In this document: positions 51,381 through 63,193 of the stretch, one piece after another | Layout: each line of letters starts with the position of its first letter | Position numbering within the stretch: position 1 is the stretch's first letter | Origin: Lepraria neglecta | Lineage: Eukaryota > Ascomycota > Lecanoromycetes > Lecanorales > Stereocaulaceae | DNA length: 64,000 nt | Direction: 5' to 3' | Assembly: GCA_033220425.1 (NCBI GenBank) | Contig: CM065646.1 | Coordinates: 1,743,501-1,807,500, forward strand | Translations under genes and position numbers: made by a program | The notes under the pieces: generated by a model | The model's database searches: none | Told to the model about the DNA's origin: nothing | What the model saw: the letters and a program-made list of their open reading frames with translations, nothing else

Positions 51381-54300
51381 TCATCCTTGTTCCCCCTCCC
51401 CAATAAACCCCTCATCAACAGCCAACACCCACCTCCCCTTCTCCTCTTCGCTCCTAGCAGCAAAGAGCCAACTCCCTCCCCTGGCATAAACCGCCCAAAC
51501 GTTTTTCCTCCCTCCATGCCCACCCTGCAGAAGCTGCTGCACAGGCGGATCGATGTCAATCCTCGCGTTCCTCAGATTTATCGTCGCAGTCTCGCTCCCG
51601 CTTGGCACAGCGTAGAGATGTAGGTACGGAGGGCGGAGCTCCGCGAAGTGACGTGTCCAGGCTAGACCGCCGCCGGTGGGAGTGAGGAGGTAGGAGGATT
51701 TGAGGAGGACAGGGTTTTTGGGATGGGTGTGGATTGTAGCGGTGAGGGGCGGGGGATCTGGTTTCTTAGGCGGAGATAGAGAGTCGGATATGGAGGGGAT
51801 TGCTGAGGTGGGTGTGTTGGCGGGTATTTGAGGGGAGGTCGGGGCGTGAGACGGTGTTGTCCAGAGGGTGAGAGACCTCTGGACTAGGTCCTTTTGGTGA
51901 GCGTTGAGTTCTTCAGGGTTTGTAGGTGGAGGTGGTGGAGGTGATTTATGGCGGCGAAGGAAGACTTTCGTGGCTTCGACATCTCGGGCTCGTTGTGTTC
52001 GCTGTTGGGAGACGGCGTAGTCGTGGACTAGGCCTACTCCTCGAGGTTTCCAGTTAGAGAGATTCTCTTCGCCTTTGACGTAGGTTTGCTGGCTGTCCAT
52101 TCGCCAGATGTCGGAGGCACGCTTTGTAGAGGCTGGCTTGAGGGAGACAGAGAAGATGCCAGATGTGTAGTGTATGATTCTAGATGTCTTCCATAGTGCT
52201 CTGAACATGGATTGCGGCCGTAGCCATGACCGAGGACGGATCTGTAGGATTTCGTCGAGGTTGAACGTCATAACGTTTGGCACCCGTGAGGATACGATGT
52301 CAACAGACACAGACATCTGTACGCTGTGTCTCTCATGAGTAGGCCGGTCAAGTAGCGAAGAGCCATGGAGACTCGAGTCCCACTGCCCAGTCACGGTGAA
52401 CTCTTTGATGCCGTTCGCATCTTCCACTATCGCTGGCTCCTTGACGAATTTTAGAGGGAGCTGATTGCCCGACTCCTTGTGATGAGGGACGGATGAATCT
52501 TGATCGATGAGTCGCAGACCTCCAACACGCAATGCCTTGACTCTTTTCCATTGCAGAGACTCGCTTGAGGAGCATGTCAGGTTAATCATAATCCTTCTTT
52601 GTAGACCCTGATGTAGCTGGTACACTCCAGGATCTAGGTTGCTGTGCTGTTCGATTTCGACTGGCAGGTATTCGCCTGTCTCCGATAATTCCAAGATCTT
52701 GATTTTGGCGTAGACATCATGCTCCTCTTCCATCCAGTATTCAGACTCTGGCAGCCTTGGCACTTGATGCTCGCCGTCTTCTGTCTTCTTATCGCTACTT
52801 TCCCTAATCTCATCCCAGCTGAGGAGCTTGTCCAGGTGCATGGGGGTCACCCTTGCGTAGATAGCAACACGTAATGTTGCACATCGAGGAGCATGGCGAG
52901 GCAAGCTCATGTTGTGTACACTCTCGAAGCGAATAGGATCTTCATCAAAGTCTTGGATCATCTGGGTAGTTGTTGAACCTCCTTCCTCACTAATACCAGG
53001 TATGAACATCTGGCCGTGAAGCTCTGTGCCCTCACGTTCCGCAAAACCAACCATATCATGCATCACGACATTAAATTTGAGCATTTTTGGTGGCGCTTGT
53101 GCTGATGAGGGCTCTAAGGATAGTTTGATGACACCAATCGCTTCGAGCGTGTAGGTAGAGTATACCTCAACGGCGTAGTCTTGCACTCGGGCCTCGAAGA
53201 CTGCAGTCAATGGGATGTTCGCTTCACCAATGAGGGAGAACTGTGGTAAAGCTGACTCAACAAAAGGGTTCTCGAGTCGGAAGTGCTGCAAGTAGTCTGG
53301 CCTGTTAAGATACCGGTGCATTTGCCGCATCGTCCTAACGCGCTTTTCCAGCTTCTCCAAAGACCACAGATGAATTATTGCATGCTGGTAATCCATGATT
53401 CGGACAGCCACACAAGGTTTCGCTGCGGCTTCAAGCGCCGGATCGTCATCCCCAGATATCCCACTTAGGACGAGGTCATAGGAAGAACATTGATCCTGCC
53501 CTTCGCCGATAATGGTGAATTGAAAGATAACGTGCTTGTCCATGACCTGACTCATGATCTGCGCCTCTTTCAACGTTGCAGCATGTCGCAGTATGGCCTC
53601 AGCCAGACGTACATAGCCAACCTGCCGCCACCGTGCTATGCTGCTTCTGACGATGGCCTTCTCTTCCTCTGGCAAGTCGGTGAAGCCATCTTGGTCGAGT
53701 CTTGGCTTTCTCGGAGATGGTGACATTGATGCCGCACGCATTTCTTTGGCGAAAGTCTCCTTCTGCTGCTCGAGCTGACGCTGAAAATCCTGTTTGGCAG
53801 CTTCAAGAGCATGCTCCATTCGCTCCTTCTCTGCTTTAAGCTCTTCAACATGGGTCGATGAATTCTCAGCGACTCTAATCTTTTCTTCGAACTCCCCCTT
53901 CTGCTTCTCTAGCTGGGTACGCATGTCGTCCCTAATGAGCTCCAACCTTTCATCTTCGGATTCAACTTCCTCGATCTCATTCTGGGGAGACATTCCCGGG
54001 AGCGTGAGCTCAGTATCGAGCGAGAAATTTTCTAGTGTCCCATTGGACATGTACTTTTCTCTCATTGGATACGAGCTCACCGATTCTGAATCTTCATCAT
54101 CGCCACCCCAGAGTCGAGATTCTGGCCGACCCTTACGAACAGCTCTCGCACGCTGTACATCATCAAATAGTGCATCTAGCTCGTCATCAGTCAAGTGGCT
54201 GATTTTTTGGTCACCACCTAGTATGGCACCTGCAGCTTCTCTGCGTGCATAGGACCAGTCCGAGTCTCGGTTTCGTGACGGCATTGGGGAATCTGGCCTA

Positions 54301-56258
54301 CTGCCATCTAAATCAATATCGGAGTCGACTTTGCTATCTGATCGACTGTGTATAGGCCTTGGCGAAGGCGAGCTAAGCTGGCTTGCAGTGATTGAATGCC
54401 TGAGAAGACTTTGCTCCTTGCGCTCCGCTCGAGCTTCCTGTGGGTGATTGAAACGGAAAATATGGAAGTCCCCTAAGATAATGCGGTTCCCACTTCGAAG
54501 TCTAGTTGGCTTGTCGACCCGAAGTCCATTCACCATTATTGCAGCACCTTCTTTGGGTACCAATGTGACGAGTCCGTCAACATTTTCAAAGGTACAATGC
54601 TCTTTCATGATCTTGGACCCATTCAACCGTATCTCAGAGGTGGTGCTAGGGTCTTCGACATTGCCAACGGTTGTTGTCCCGGGTTTGATATTGTACACGA
54701 GACATTCTGCGAGCAGCGGATCATCACTCAAGTTGACGAGATGCGGCATTCTCTTAGGGGTTGAAACTCCGACGAAGCCCTTCTCGATACTGATTCCAAG
54801 TTCTTCAAGCGCAGCCTCTCGCTCCTTGTGTATCTGTTCGGTCTTCTCCAATTTCTCTTCCCATGTCTGATTCAGATCCTCGTAAAGCTTCTCTGACTGA
54901 CTCAGCTGTTCCGCGATTTCAGCTTTTGACACTTTTTTGATGCTCCCATCCGCTTGAGTGATAGACACAATCTGCTGGTCCAATGGAGTGTCTGGCGCAT
55001 ACTGCTCTTCAGCGATGCCACCAGAGGTAGCTCCGCTGCCCAATTTGGACCTGAGCTGTGCCAACTCTTCTTTCAGTTCCCGGATCATGCGAGCATTTGG
55101 ATCTTCATTGACAACAGCATGATTCTTAATGCGTTTCGCGGAGTCGGCATATCGCAGAGTACTGAGAGTTTCTTCAAAATTAATGTCTGCAGGCGAGATT
55201 GCCGCAATCATAGCCGTCATGCTGTTGCCTCCCAGCGAATCTTTCAATAACCAAGTTAGGACAGAATCTCGGTATGGAACCATTGACATGTTCTTCTTCT
55301 TGCCCATGGACAGGTCTGCTAAGGCCGCGATGACTCGCCCAAGAGTTGATAGGGAGCGATTGATCTCTGCTCCTTCTTTTAGACGAGCTCCAGTTGCCCC
55401 AGTCGAGGTTGCTCGCTCCGAACCAGCAAGATCCACAAGACTGATCTTGGCGACTTTCTCCGTATCCATACGCGTCTCCACATCGTGCCTTTTCTGTGTC
55501 ACCGTCAAAGTGAAAACTGCATGCGACCGACTTGACGTTTCGTTCATGCTGGTAGCTGCCACTGTACGCGCCTTGTTCCCCTCGTCCATAAGGTGCTCGA
55601 TCTCCTCAAACGATCTGACAGCTAGCTTCGCAAGGTCTTCGACATAGGGTCCAGTAGATGGATGTTCTCGGACTTTGAGATTCCCTTTCGTAGCTGGATT
55701 GAGTAGGTCTCGTACTCGCTCATTGTAGATTTCCAGGTAGGAGACCTCGACGGTACAGGTAAGATTCTTGTCCTTCTGAATCTCCGTGATCCTCTCAAAC
55801 ATATTTTTACAGATCCTGGGTATAACGCCAGCTTCTTCTCCATAGCCCATCATACTATAGGACTTCCCAGACCCGGTCTGCCCATAGGCAAAGATACAAT
55901 TGTTGTATCCCTGGAAGGCATTGTCGAGGAGAGGTGTACCCAGGTCATTAAACAAATTATCCTGGCCAGCGAAATGCTTGTCACCCTTGTCAAAGGACCA
56001 ATAGCTCTTGTCGAAGGCGAAGACCCTCTGCCCATCTGCCCCTTTGCTTCCTCCTTTGCGCAGACGTTCTTCTGCCTCGGGCGGTGGTATGAGGATCGTC
56101 TGCGCATCTTTCATCTGTACAACACATTTTGCGTGCCGGTCCAGCTCCCTTGAAAAACGAGGTTAGCAATCAAGCTTCAGGGCAATGTTTGGAAAGAATG
56201 AGTACCTTCCATTGAAGGGACGGACCCTGACGACTACCTTGATATTTCCGGTAGCCAT
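51381..56258 (-). CDS. uncA: Kinesin-3 motor (Unc104/KIF1 type)
   Basis: Plus-end microtubule motor carrying vesicles and endosomes. A 53-nt first exon (56206-56258, MATGNIKVVVRVRPFNGR) joins the main exon 51381-56148 in phase; 1606 aa. The motor domain, residues 1-370, shows VRVRPFN, the P-loop GQTGSGKSY, switch I NETSSRSH, switch II DLAGSERA, and neck-region LRYADSAKRIKN. A coiled coil follows, then an FHA domain at about 500-600 (GNRIILGDFHIFRF preceded by LSDDPLLAECLVYNI). Next come a long Ser/acidic linker, KIF1B-like and DUF3694-like blocks, and a C-terminal PH domain (PVLLKSSYLLTPTGG; GGSWLFAARSEEEKGRWVLA) that binds phosphoinositides. Domain order is diagnostic for Unc104. Confidence 0.95.
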
Positions 56259-56662
56259 TTTGTCTTCGTAGCAAAAGCATCTGGTTTGTGCGACTGGCCT
56301 GTAGGCCTCAGAAGATCAGAATCGTCTCATGTTGAGCAGCCAGTTGAGTTGACACGTGAAGGGCCGAAGACGCGGCGGCCATCACAGCCACTTGCGGCTT
56401 GCAGGAAGAAAGGGACGCTAAATCCAGGGTCTTCCGGGCCACGCAGGCCAAAAATTGCCCTTAAAAGCAATGATGGATTCTGGCCGGGATTCAGCCGGTG
56501 TGCGATGCCTATGGTTTGCTGGCCTGCTGCGCACCATGACGCGGTTCCTGGCATAGCCAGGTTAGTCACGCTGGGCAGAAACAGCTGACAGGTCTTTATA
56601 AAAGCCATTGTTCGACCTTGGACCAGAGGACACCCGCTTTTGGACCTTCTTGAAATTGAAGC
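56259..56662. promoter_or_regulatory. Divergent promoter region (kinesin / PX protein)
   Basis: 404 bp shared by the divergent kinesin-3 (-) and PX-domain (+) genes. Both products act on membrane traffic, so co-regulation is possible (inference). No clear motif seen. Confidence 0.55.
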
Positions 56663-59600
56663 ATGGCGGAGTCGAAGGATCCCAACCAAATAAAGTCCTT
56701 GGATGGCATTGTTCAGGCCTTCACTGCAGGACCAAACAAAGTGATGGAGCCCCAGAATGACGTGTCTCTACCCTCGAGGCCTGCAAAGCAGACAAGTGCA
56801 TCGTCAAAAGACTCAGTTCCCCCACCCGGCGCGTCTCTGACCGGAAAGCAAGAGCATTGTAAATACATGTTATCCGAGCCCTTGAAATTCTCCCAGGACT
56901 GACAAGCTGGCACTATGCAGACCTCAAGCGAGAGCTCATATCCCAGCAAGTCGACTATGAAATCACCGAGCTCGCCTCCACCACAGCTTTACAAAGATTC
57001 GGAGCTCCGTTCAGATCCGAGTTTGGCGAAGTCGCCCCAGTAGATTCAGATCTCCCACTTCTTCGGTACATATTTGTCCACCATGTACGAAACTTCCCAT
57101 TCTTGGATCAGGCAAGAGAGAAGGAGTTCTGGCAGGACAAGCTACAAGTGGTGGGAAAGACCCCATCCCGAGCAACCATGTACATTGCTCACTCCTATGC
57201 AGTTCCTCGAGAGCTTCGCGAACAAGCACATTTCGTCGTCAGAAGATAGGTTGGAGGAGACCAAGAGGCGGAAACTAGCCATAAAGGCTCGAAAATTGGT
57301 TGAGCTGATGATGGTCTCTGGTATACCTACGACATCTGGCTACGAAGAGCGGATACGGTTCTCAGAGCTCGAAGTTGTGGATCGAGGTGCAAATGAACAG
57401 GGCTTACTGGTTAATGCACCTGAAGGACACTCTATCAATGGCTGGGACGTGAACGTGGCCGGAGTCCGAACGACATCTGTCAAGCGGACTGTGCGGTACC
57501 ATCAGCATGCGGTAAACGAACTCGAGAATGCTGTATTTTGGACTTCACACTAACGATCTTAGGAATTCATCATACGTGTCAAACGAGCCGGCAAGCCAGA
57601 TATTTATGTAGGCCGCAGATATGGGGATTTCAGGAAGCTGCATAAGCGGCTGCGCACTGAGCTCCCAGGCAAAGTGCTGGCTCCGTTGCCTCGGAAGAAC
57701 AAAAAGCACACATCGGCATTGCTGAGTGTCATTAATGATGACGATTCTTCATCAGTGTCATCCGTGTCTACTCAGAACACTCAGTCAACGGCTCCAGACG
57801 AGACCAGCTCCATTCGAGGCTTGATTGGGATGGGGCACGCCGCCCGGAACCCATCTTTACAATCAAGCCGCTCCCCAAGGATTTCCGACGAGTTCCAGCC
57901 AGTAAAGGTCGTCTTGTACCGCGAGGATCAGCGTGTCTCATTACGAGCATTCCTGCGGACATTTCTCCAGAACGAACAAATTGCTGGATCAAAAGCCATG
58001 GACGAATTTCTAACAGGCAAACCTGTCAAATTGAATCTGGAAGAGCTTGATGATGTCCAGAGACGAAAAGATATGGATGAGAAAAGAATCGAGGAACAGA
58101 GACGCTTCTATGAGGTCGCTAGAGAGCGAGCAAGGGAGCTTGACATCTACATGGAGAGATTCAGACGGGACATTATCGAGAGTAGTATGTTAAAAGATAA
58201 ACCCCTAATGTCTATAGGAGCTGACAAGTGTGTAGACGGGCTTACGAAACTTTTTAAAGAGATCAAAGAAAAACAAAGAATCGCAGACTTGAGCCTAGAG
58301 TTTCAGAAATTCGCAGAATGGCTACGAATAGAGTCAGTATTACCACATCAGCTCTGCCTTTGCCCTAAGCAATACTAATTTTTGAGCAGAGTTGCTGCAA
58401 CAATTTATCACCTTTTCCTCGCCGAAGATAATTCTCCAGAGTTATTAGCGCAAGCAAAACGGATACATTCTATGATGCCTTACAGCGCTCTGAAGCAAGT
58501 CATACGATTTGCAAACCCTGCAATGGTCATGAGTGGAGTGCTTGATCTTTTCCTTGCCCAACCTTTCGGCGCACGTTCGCTCGCTCAAAGGGTTTTCGGT
58601 ATGGCATTGAACGACGGCATCAGGACCTTTCAGAAATCGATAGACTCGCTTGTTCTGAAGATAAATGACCCTGTACTTTGCGAGAAGTTGAAACGATTCT
58701 GTCATGCTGATGAGAATACGAAGAATGAAATACGAAGCGAAGCCGCAGTGGAAGACATCGATCTGATAGTAGCCATATTAAGGTCTGAGAAGTTTGCTCC
58801 AGAATTGGCACCAGAGCAAATTGGTAAAGTCTTCAACGCATTTGTAGCTTGGAACAATGCCGTAGAAAACGTAAGCACCCACCACACTCAACCCGCGCAA
58901 GAGCTACAAGCTGACCACACCCAGATCGACGACGAAATGAAATCCGGCGCCCAACTCTTCGCCTACCTCAAACAACTCTTAAAAATGTACACCCGCCAAC
59001 GCGACAAAGCACAAATGCTATCCGTAATCGAAGAACCCGTAACCCTCCACCTCTTCCGCGACCTCTTCACCATCTTCTACGAACCCCTCGTCCGCGTCTA
59101 CAAATCCGCAAACGTCTACAACTCCGTCACCGACTTCGCCACCTTCGCCGACGACACTTTCTCCGTTCTGACCTCTGCCCAACGTCAAGATGTCAGCGCT
59201 GACCCGAATCAAACTGTCCAGTCTTTTATCGATCTGTGTGCTAGACATCAGGATAATTTCTATAATTTTGTGCATGAGGTGCATTTACACGACAACGGCC
59301 TTTTCACCCAATTAATGGGTTGGCTGGAGGGGATACTCGAATTCCTACGCCACGGCCCCAAAGGCGGGAAATTAGACATGAATGCCCTCTTCCAAGGCGC
59401 CGTCGACATGGGCCACATCAGCAAATCCACCGCCATATCCGAGATTAACGCCCTGATCAAATGGCACGGAGAGCGCAAGAAATGGCACCAGGACAAGACT
59501 CGCCAAAAGATGGCCGCTGACTCCGCCGTGCCAAAAGGTACTGGCGCTTCTACGCCTGGCAGCGCAGCCTTCAAGTCCAGCGATTTCGGCCTTAATGAAG

Positions 59601-59821
59601 CCGATCTTGCCGAGTTAGATGATGACTATGATGATAGCGACGAGGACGAGGAAGAGGAAGATGACAATGCAGATCCGATTGCTAGTGAGAGGAAGCGGAG
59701 AGGGAAACAGGCCGATCGGCTGAGGAGAAGTGCGGGGGAGCCTGTGAAGCCTGAGGTTAAGGAGTTGAAGGGGATGAGGGATGGGTTTTTGAGTATGTTG
59801 AGGATGGTGCTTGCGGAGTAG
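56663..59821 (+). CDS. PX-domain protein with PXB and DUF3818-like regions (Lec1/YPR097W type)
   Basis: Phosphoinositide-binding peripheral membrane protein; the yeast relative YPR097W (Lec1) is linked to sterol and lipid handling. Six exons (56663-56858, 56921-57150, 57203-57511, 57563-58332, 58390-58870, 58925-59821) sum to 960 aa. N-terminal PXB-like block: YLKRELISQQVDYEITEL, RYIFVHHVRNFPFLDQAREK, ISSSEDRLEETKRRKLAIK. The PX domain follows: FIIRVKRAGKPDIYVGRRYG, DFRKLHKRL, PLPRKNK. Then a coiled segment, a large helical C-terminal region (YHLFLAEDNSPELL, LKQVIRFANPAMVMSGVLDL, DNFYNFVHEVH) and an acidic run near the end. Several introns are 51-57 nt; the one at 58871-58924 is exactly 54 nt without a stop, so its retention would stay in frame. 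Confidence 0.92.
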
Positions 59822-60267
59822 GCAGGGTGGAAGTGGTGATGGGAGAGCATTGGGGTTTGGGTAGCGCTAAGATATGATAATGAGAGATGCAAAGTGGAGG
59901 AGAATGGGATTAGCCAGACAGGATGGAAGGACTTGCATTGTTCTCATTAGTTGGTCCGGTATATAGACTTGGCTTGGGATGAGCAGGGTCGTCTAATCCC
60001 ATCCTATACCCTAATCCCATACCTCCCATTGGGATATCCTATACCTTTCCGGGCCATCTACTGGGGATGTCTTGGCACCTTGATCCTTCTGGAGATCTTA
60101 TCGCCGAAAGTCGTCATCGCGCGACAATGTAACACATCGATATACTAGCTACACACCTCTCCTCATTTCCTATAACGTATCCCAATGCTCCCTTTTCAAG
60201 CTTTGCTACGCATCTTACCCCTTCCAAAATCTTTGTGGCGACTGATGCATAAGCCCTGGTCTTAGAT
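59822..60267. other. Intergenic region
   Basis: 446 bp between two plus-strand genes. Nothing specific seen. Confidence 0.5.
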
Positions 60268-62059
60268 ATGGCGGTCAGCTATAGCGCAGTCCGACATGAG
60301 GTTGAGACCTTTTCAGGCGAGAAGGCGTCCCTACTCGGGGAATCAAGCATCGGAGGACAACATTTATTTTCGAGCAATAACACCTCACGTCCAGGTTCAC
60401 AGCTGAAAGCCGAAGGATCATACCAACAAAGATCTTGCGCAATCGAAGACTGCTATCAAGCGCTGCTAAGGTATCGATCTTCAAGAACAGACAACAATGG
60501 ACCGGAGAGTCATCTAACAGAGAAGGGTGGTGGTCATGCTGCAGCTGCGCTGAAAGCTAGATTCGGCGAGAATGACCAAGAAGTTGGTAAAACTCACGTA
60601 GCTAGGGACCTTGAACACCTAGACACTAACTTTCACAGGCGAGAAACAAAGACCAGATCATGGACCGGATCTATCAGGACAAAGGATAGCATATCTCTTC
60701 GCAATAAAGGCTGAGCAAACCTTGCATACGACCGAGTTCGAAAAACTGCAGGACTTCCTCAACATGCCTCCGGAGACATACGATCTCGAAGACCTCCACA
60801 GAAAAGTCCTTGAGAAACTTCGAATATTCTACGCTGCTGAGCTCCTGGAATCTGGTGAGCCTTCGAACAAGTTAGCGGCTCCTTCCGGACCTGAAAACGC
60901 CGAATTTGGTCTTATTATGCACTGCCAGTCGAAAGAGGGCGAAATTGGAGAATTCTGGGATATCGAAAGTCGGAGCATCCAGACATTAGCTGAGAAAGGT
61001 CTTAGCAAAGACTTCGTGTTCGGTTTTGATTGGCATTGGCGAGGGGAGACTTCTGCCCGTGGAAGGGGCCCTTGTCCAGCTACGCAATGGACCAGGACTC
61101 TACAGGACCTTCATAACGCGTTTTCTTGTAGTGTGTTAGAAATTCTGCCTCTTCGATTACTCATAATTGCTGGATCTTGCCCCAAGAAGCAATACCGCAA
61201 AAATCTATCGAACAGGGCCAAAACTATTGAGCTTGTTCTCACACCAGATCTAATCATCCAATTCGACCTCGAATTCATGTCAAATGGTCTACGACGTATC
61301 ACCGCATACATGGATCATCCATCAGCAAGCTTTTTCCGTCCAAATTCATCCGTACAAAGATCATTTTGCCAAGACGCCACCCTGAACTTCTTTCTGTGGC
61401 TCACAGGCAAGAAATACTCGCTTTCGACATTCACGACGATCCAACGCGCGCATCAAAGGGGTGTACCTGGGTCAGCTCCTTTGAAAGAGGTATGGCGATA
61501 CGTTCAAATAGAAAAAGATATAAATCGAAGACTAGAGAAACAGGAATATTAGCAGGGTTTTTTTACTTGGGCGCGTGGATTTCTAAAGGAAGACCCAGCT
61601 GAGGTCCTCAAAAGAGGGCATTCTATCGTAGGAACCATTCGTGACGAAATGCGCAGCCGCATCCAAGTCACCAACTCCGGGCCAGAACAATTGGCAAGAC
61701 GTGCCAATCTCAACCGACAGCTCAACGAATCGCGGTATGGATACTCAGTTCGCGAATATTGGCATGGTGAAACCGTACGCATTAAAAAGAATGGCGACCT
61801 TCGGATTTTCGTCTCTAGAAGTCGACCAGCGCTATTATTAAGGCTCGGCAAGAAGAATTATGACAAGATTCAAGGATACGGAAGCCCTGCCGTCATCATA
61901 TTTTCGAAGACGGCTATTGTACTGAAGGTTGGAGAGAGTAATGTGTATGAGAAATCTAGGAAGAAGCTGTTGGGACTTAAGCACGGGCTGAAATGGGTTG
62001 AACAAATAGATCGGGAGGTAATCCATCTCGAACAGCAGAGATCCAAGGCCAATTCATGA
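60268..62059 (+). CDS. Unrecognised three-exon gene, 558 aa
   Basis: Exons 60268-60586, 60639-61489 and 61553-62059 sum to 558 aa. Intron 1 (GTAAAA, CTAAC branch point, CACAG) is convincing. Intron 2 is a 63-nt segment GTATGG...ATATTAG that ends on the only in-frame stop (TAG 61550-61552). Without that intron the frame is otherwise open on both sides, so the alternative is a nonsense mutation. Features: a Ser-rich leader, a helical block (EFEKLQDFLNMPPETYDLED), GFDWHWRGETSARGRGP, LRLLIIAGSCPKKQYRKN, and a C-terminal domain (YGYSVREYWHGETVRIKKNG, KHGLKWVEQIDRE). No family is recognised. Its position next to repeats and a tRNA relic suggests an accessory gene. Confidence 0.7.
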
Positions 62060-62700
62060 CTCAATTCGCTGAAGAACAGCGAGTTGAGAGGGAAATGTGT
62101 ATATGAGGACCGAGAATTCTATGACTTTGGTCAGAGTATCACATTTTATCGGTCGTGACTTCACTTACCCTGCGGCCAACGAGCAGCCAATGTCGAAGGC
62201 CTGGAGGAAGAATAAGGCGTATGGCTTAGATGCGACAGAGATGGCAGTATCACAGAATGGCCCTGCGGCGTTTTCAATTAATGGTGGTCGAGAATAGCAG
62301 CCGGAGATGTTGTTGACGCTGCGTTCGTGGTAGGAGAGCAGAGAATAAAAATCGTGAAGTCACAACTCTTCCGCGAGATCATATATAGCCAATAATCAAG
62401 AACAAAAGGAAGAGGGGGGGGGGGTGTATGTGTATATGTGTGTGCTTCAATATTTCGTCCGACCCAACTTAGTGTAGTTATGCAGACATCACAAGCTATT
62501 ATACAAGATTGCTACCCTGAGTAAGGACCTGATATAGTCGTATCCACTATAATATACACTTATATATAAAACATACAGTATAGTATATTATCCCCTAAAG
62601 AAAAATCTCGAAAACCCTTAGAATATATCTTCACGTATGTATAGAGATAGAATAAGAGAGTTGATACAGGGCTAGATTTGGTCAACACCGCAGACTTCAG
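62060..62700. other. Intergenic sequence with simple repeats
   Basis: It includes a G run and GTGTATGTGTATATGTGTGTG near 62415-62440, and a TA-rich stretch (62540-62590). A 66-codon ORF (62097-62297) lacks a motif. Confidence 0.45.
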
Positions 62701-62840
62701 CTTAGTCAGCATTCAGCCCTATGAGCTTTCGCTCCTACTCTATAGAACTGATATAGGGCGCTCAGACATATGAGGCCTGCTCAGGCAAAACCCTGCCAAG
62801 ACTCATGCTTAGTCAGCCTCAGCCCTATGAGCTTGCGTAT
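62701..62840. repeat. Diverged direct repeat, spacing about 107 bp
   Basis: CTTAGTCAGCATTCAGCCCTATGAGCTT near 62701 recurs as CTTAGTCAGCCTCAGCCCTATGAGCTT near 62808. Each is preceded by a GATA(C/T)AGGGC segment. Confidence 0.7.
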
Positions 62841-62871
62841 CAAGCTCATCTTCCACATAGGAACAATGATC

Positions 62872-62999
62872 ATCTTTACCACCAACACTACTATTATGAA
62901 CATACAGGATAACCCCGTATCAAGAACAATCAACAATCTTTACCACCAACACTACTATCATGAACATACAGGAAAACCCCGTATCAAAACTGCAAATAA
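62872..62999. repeat. Tandem repeat, 64-bp unit x2
   Basis: ATCTTTACCACCAACACTAC begins at 62872 and again at 62936. Both copies continue through GAACATACAGGA and ACCCCGTATCAA with only a few differences. They lie directly 3' of the tRNA-like locus. Confidence 0.85.
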
Positions 63000-63010
63000 T
63001 TGTAAGAAGC

Positions 63011-63017
63011 AAAAAAA
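63011..63017 (-). terminator. Poly-T run, likely Pol III terminator
   Basis: Seven T residues on the minus strand, three bases after the 3' end of the tRNA-Phe-like sequence. This is the normal layout for RNA polymerase III termination. Confidence 0.6.
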
Positions 63018-63020
63018 GGT

Positions 63021-63193
63021 TGCGACTTGCCCGGCTTGAACGGGCGACCTTTAGATCTTCAGTCTATTTAGAGGTTAAATCATAATTCCGCAAATTGTGT
63101 AGTAATCCTGTACCTAACGCTTCTCCCAACTATAGAAAGTTAGAACACGATTTCGCAAATCATTAGCAAACTACCCACCTGAGCTAAAGTCGC
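63021..63193 (-). tRNA. Split tRNA-Phe(GAA)-like locus with a 100-nt insertion
   Basis: The minus strand starts GCGACTT-TAGCTCAGGTGGG (acceptor strand and box A). It ends TAGACTGAAGATCTA (anticodon arm with a 7-nt loop and GAA anticodon), AAGGTC, T arm GCCCG-TTCAAGC-CGGGC, then AAGTCGC, which pairs perfectly with GCGACTT. A T7 terminator follows. Total length is 173 nt against 73 expected. About 100 extra nt lie between the D-arm start and the anticodon arm, not at the normal intron site after base 37. The insert contains AGTTGGGAGAAGCGTTAG, which resembles a second D-loop of tRNA-Phe, and two related ATTTGCG(A/G)AAT segments. The D-stem partner is missing, so it is probably a rearranged pseudo-tRNA or tRNA-derived repeat. 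Confidence 0.55.

Noticed and set aside
62415-62440. G run and GT-rich microsatellite as possible telomere-like repeat
   Set aside because: Short and irregular; not an array of TTAGGG units.
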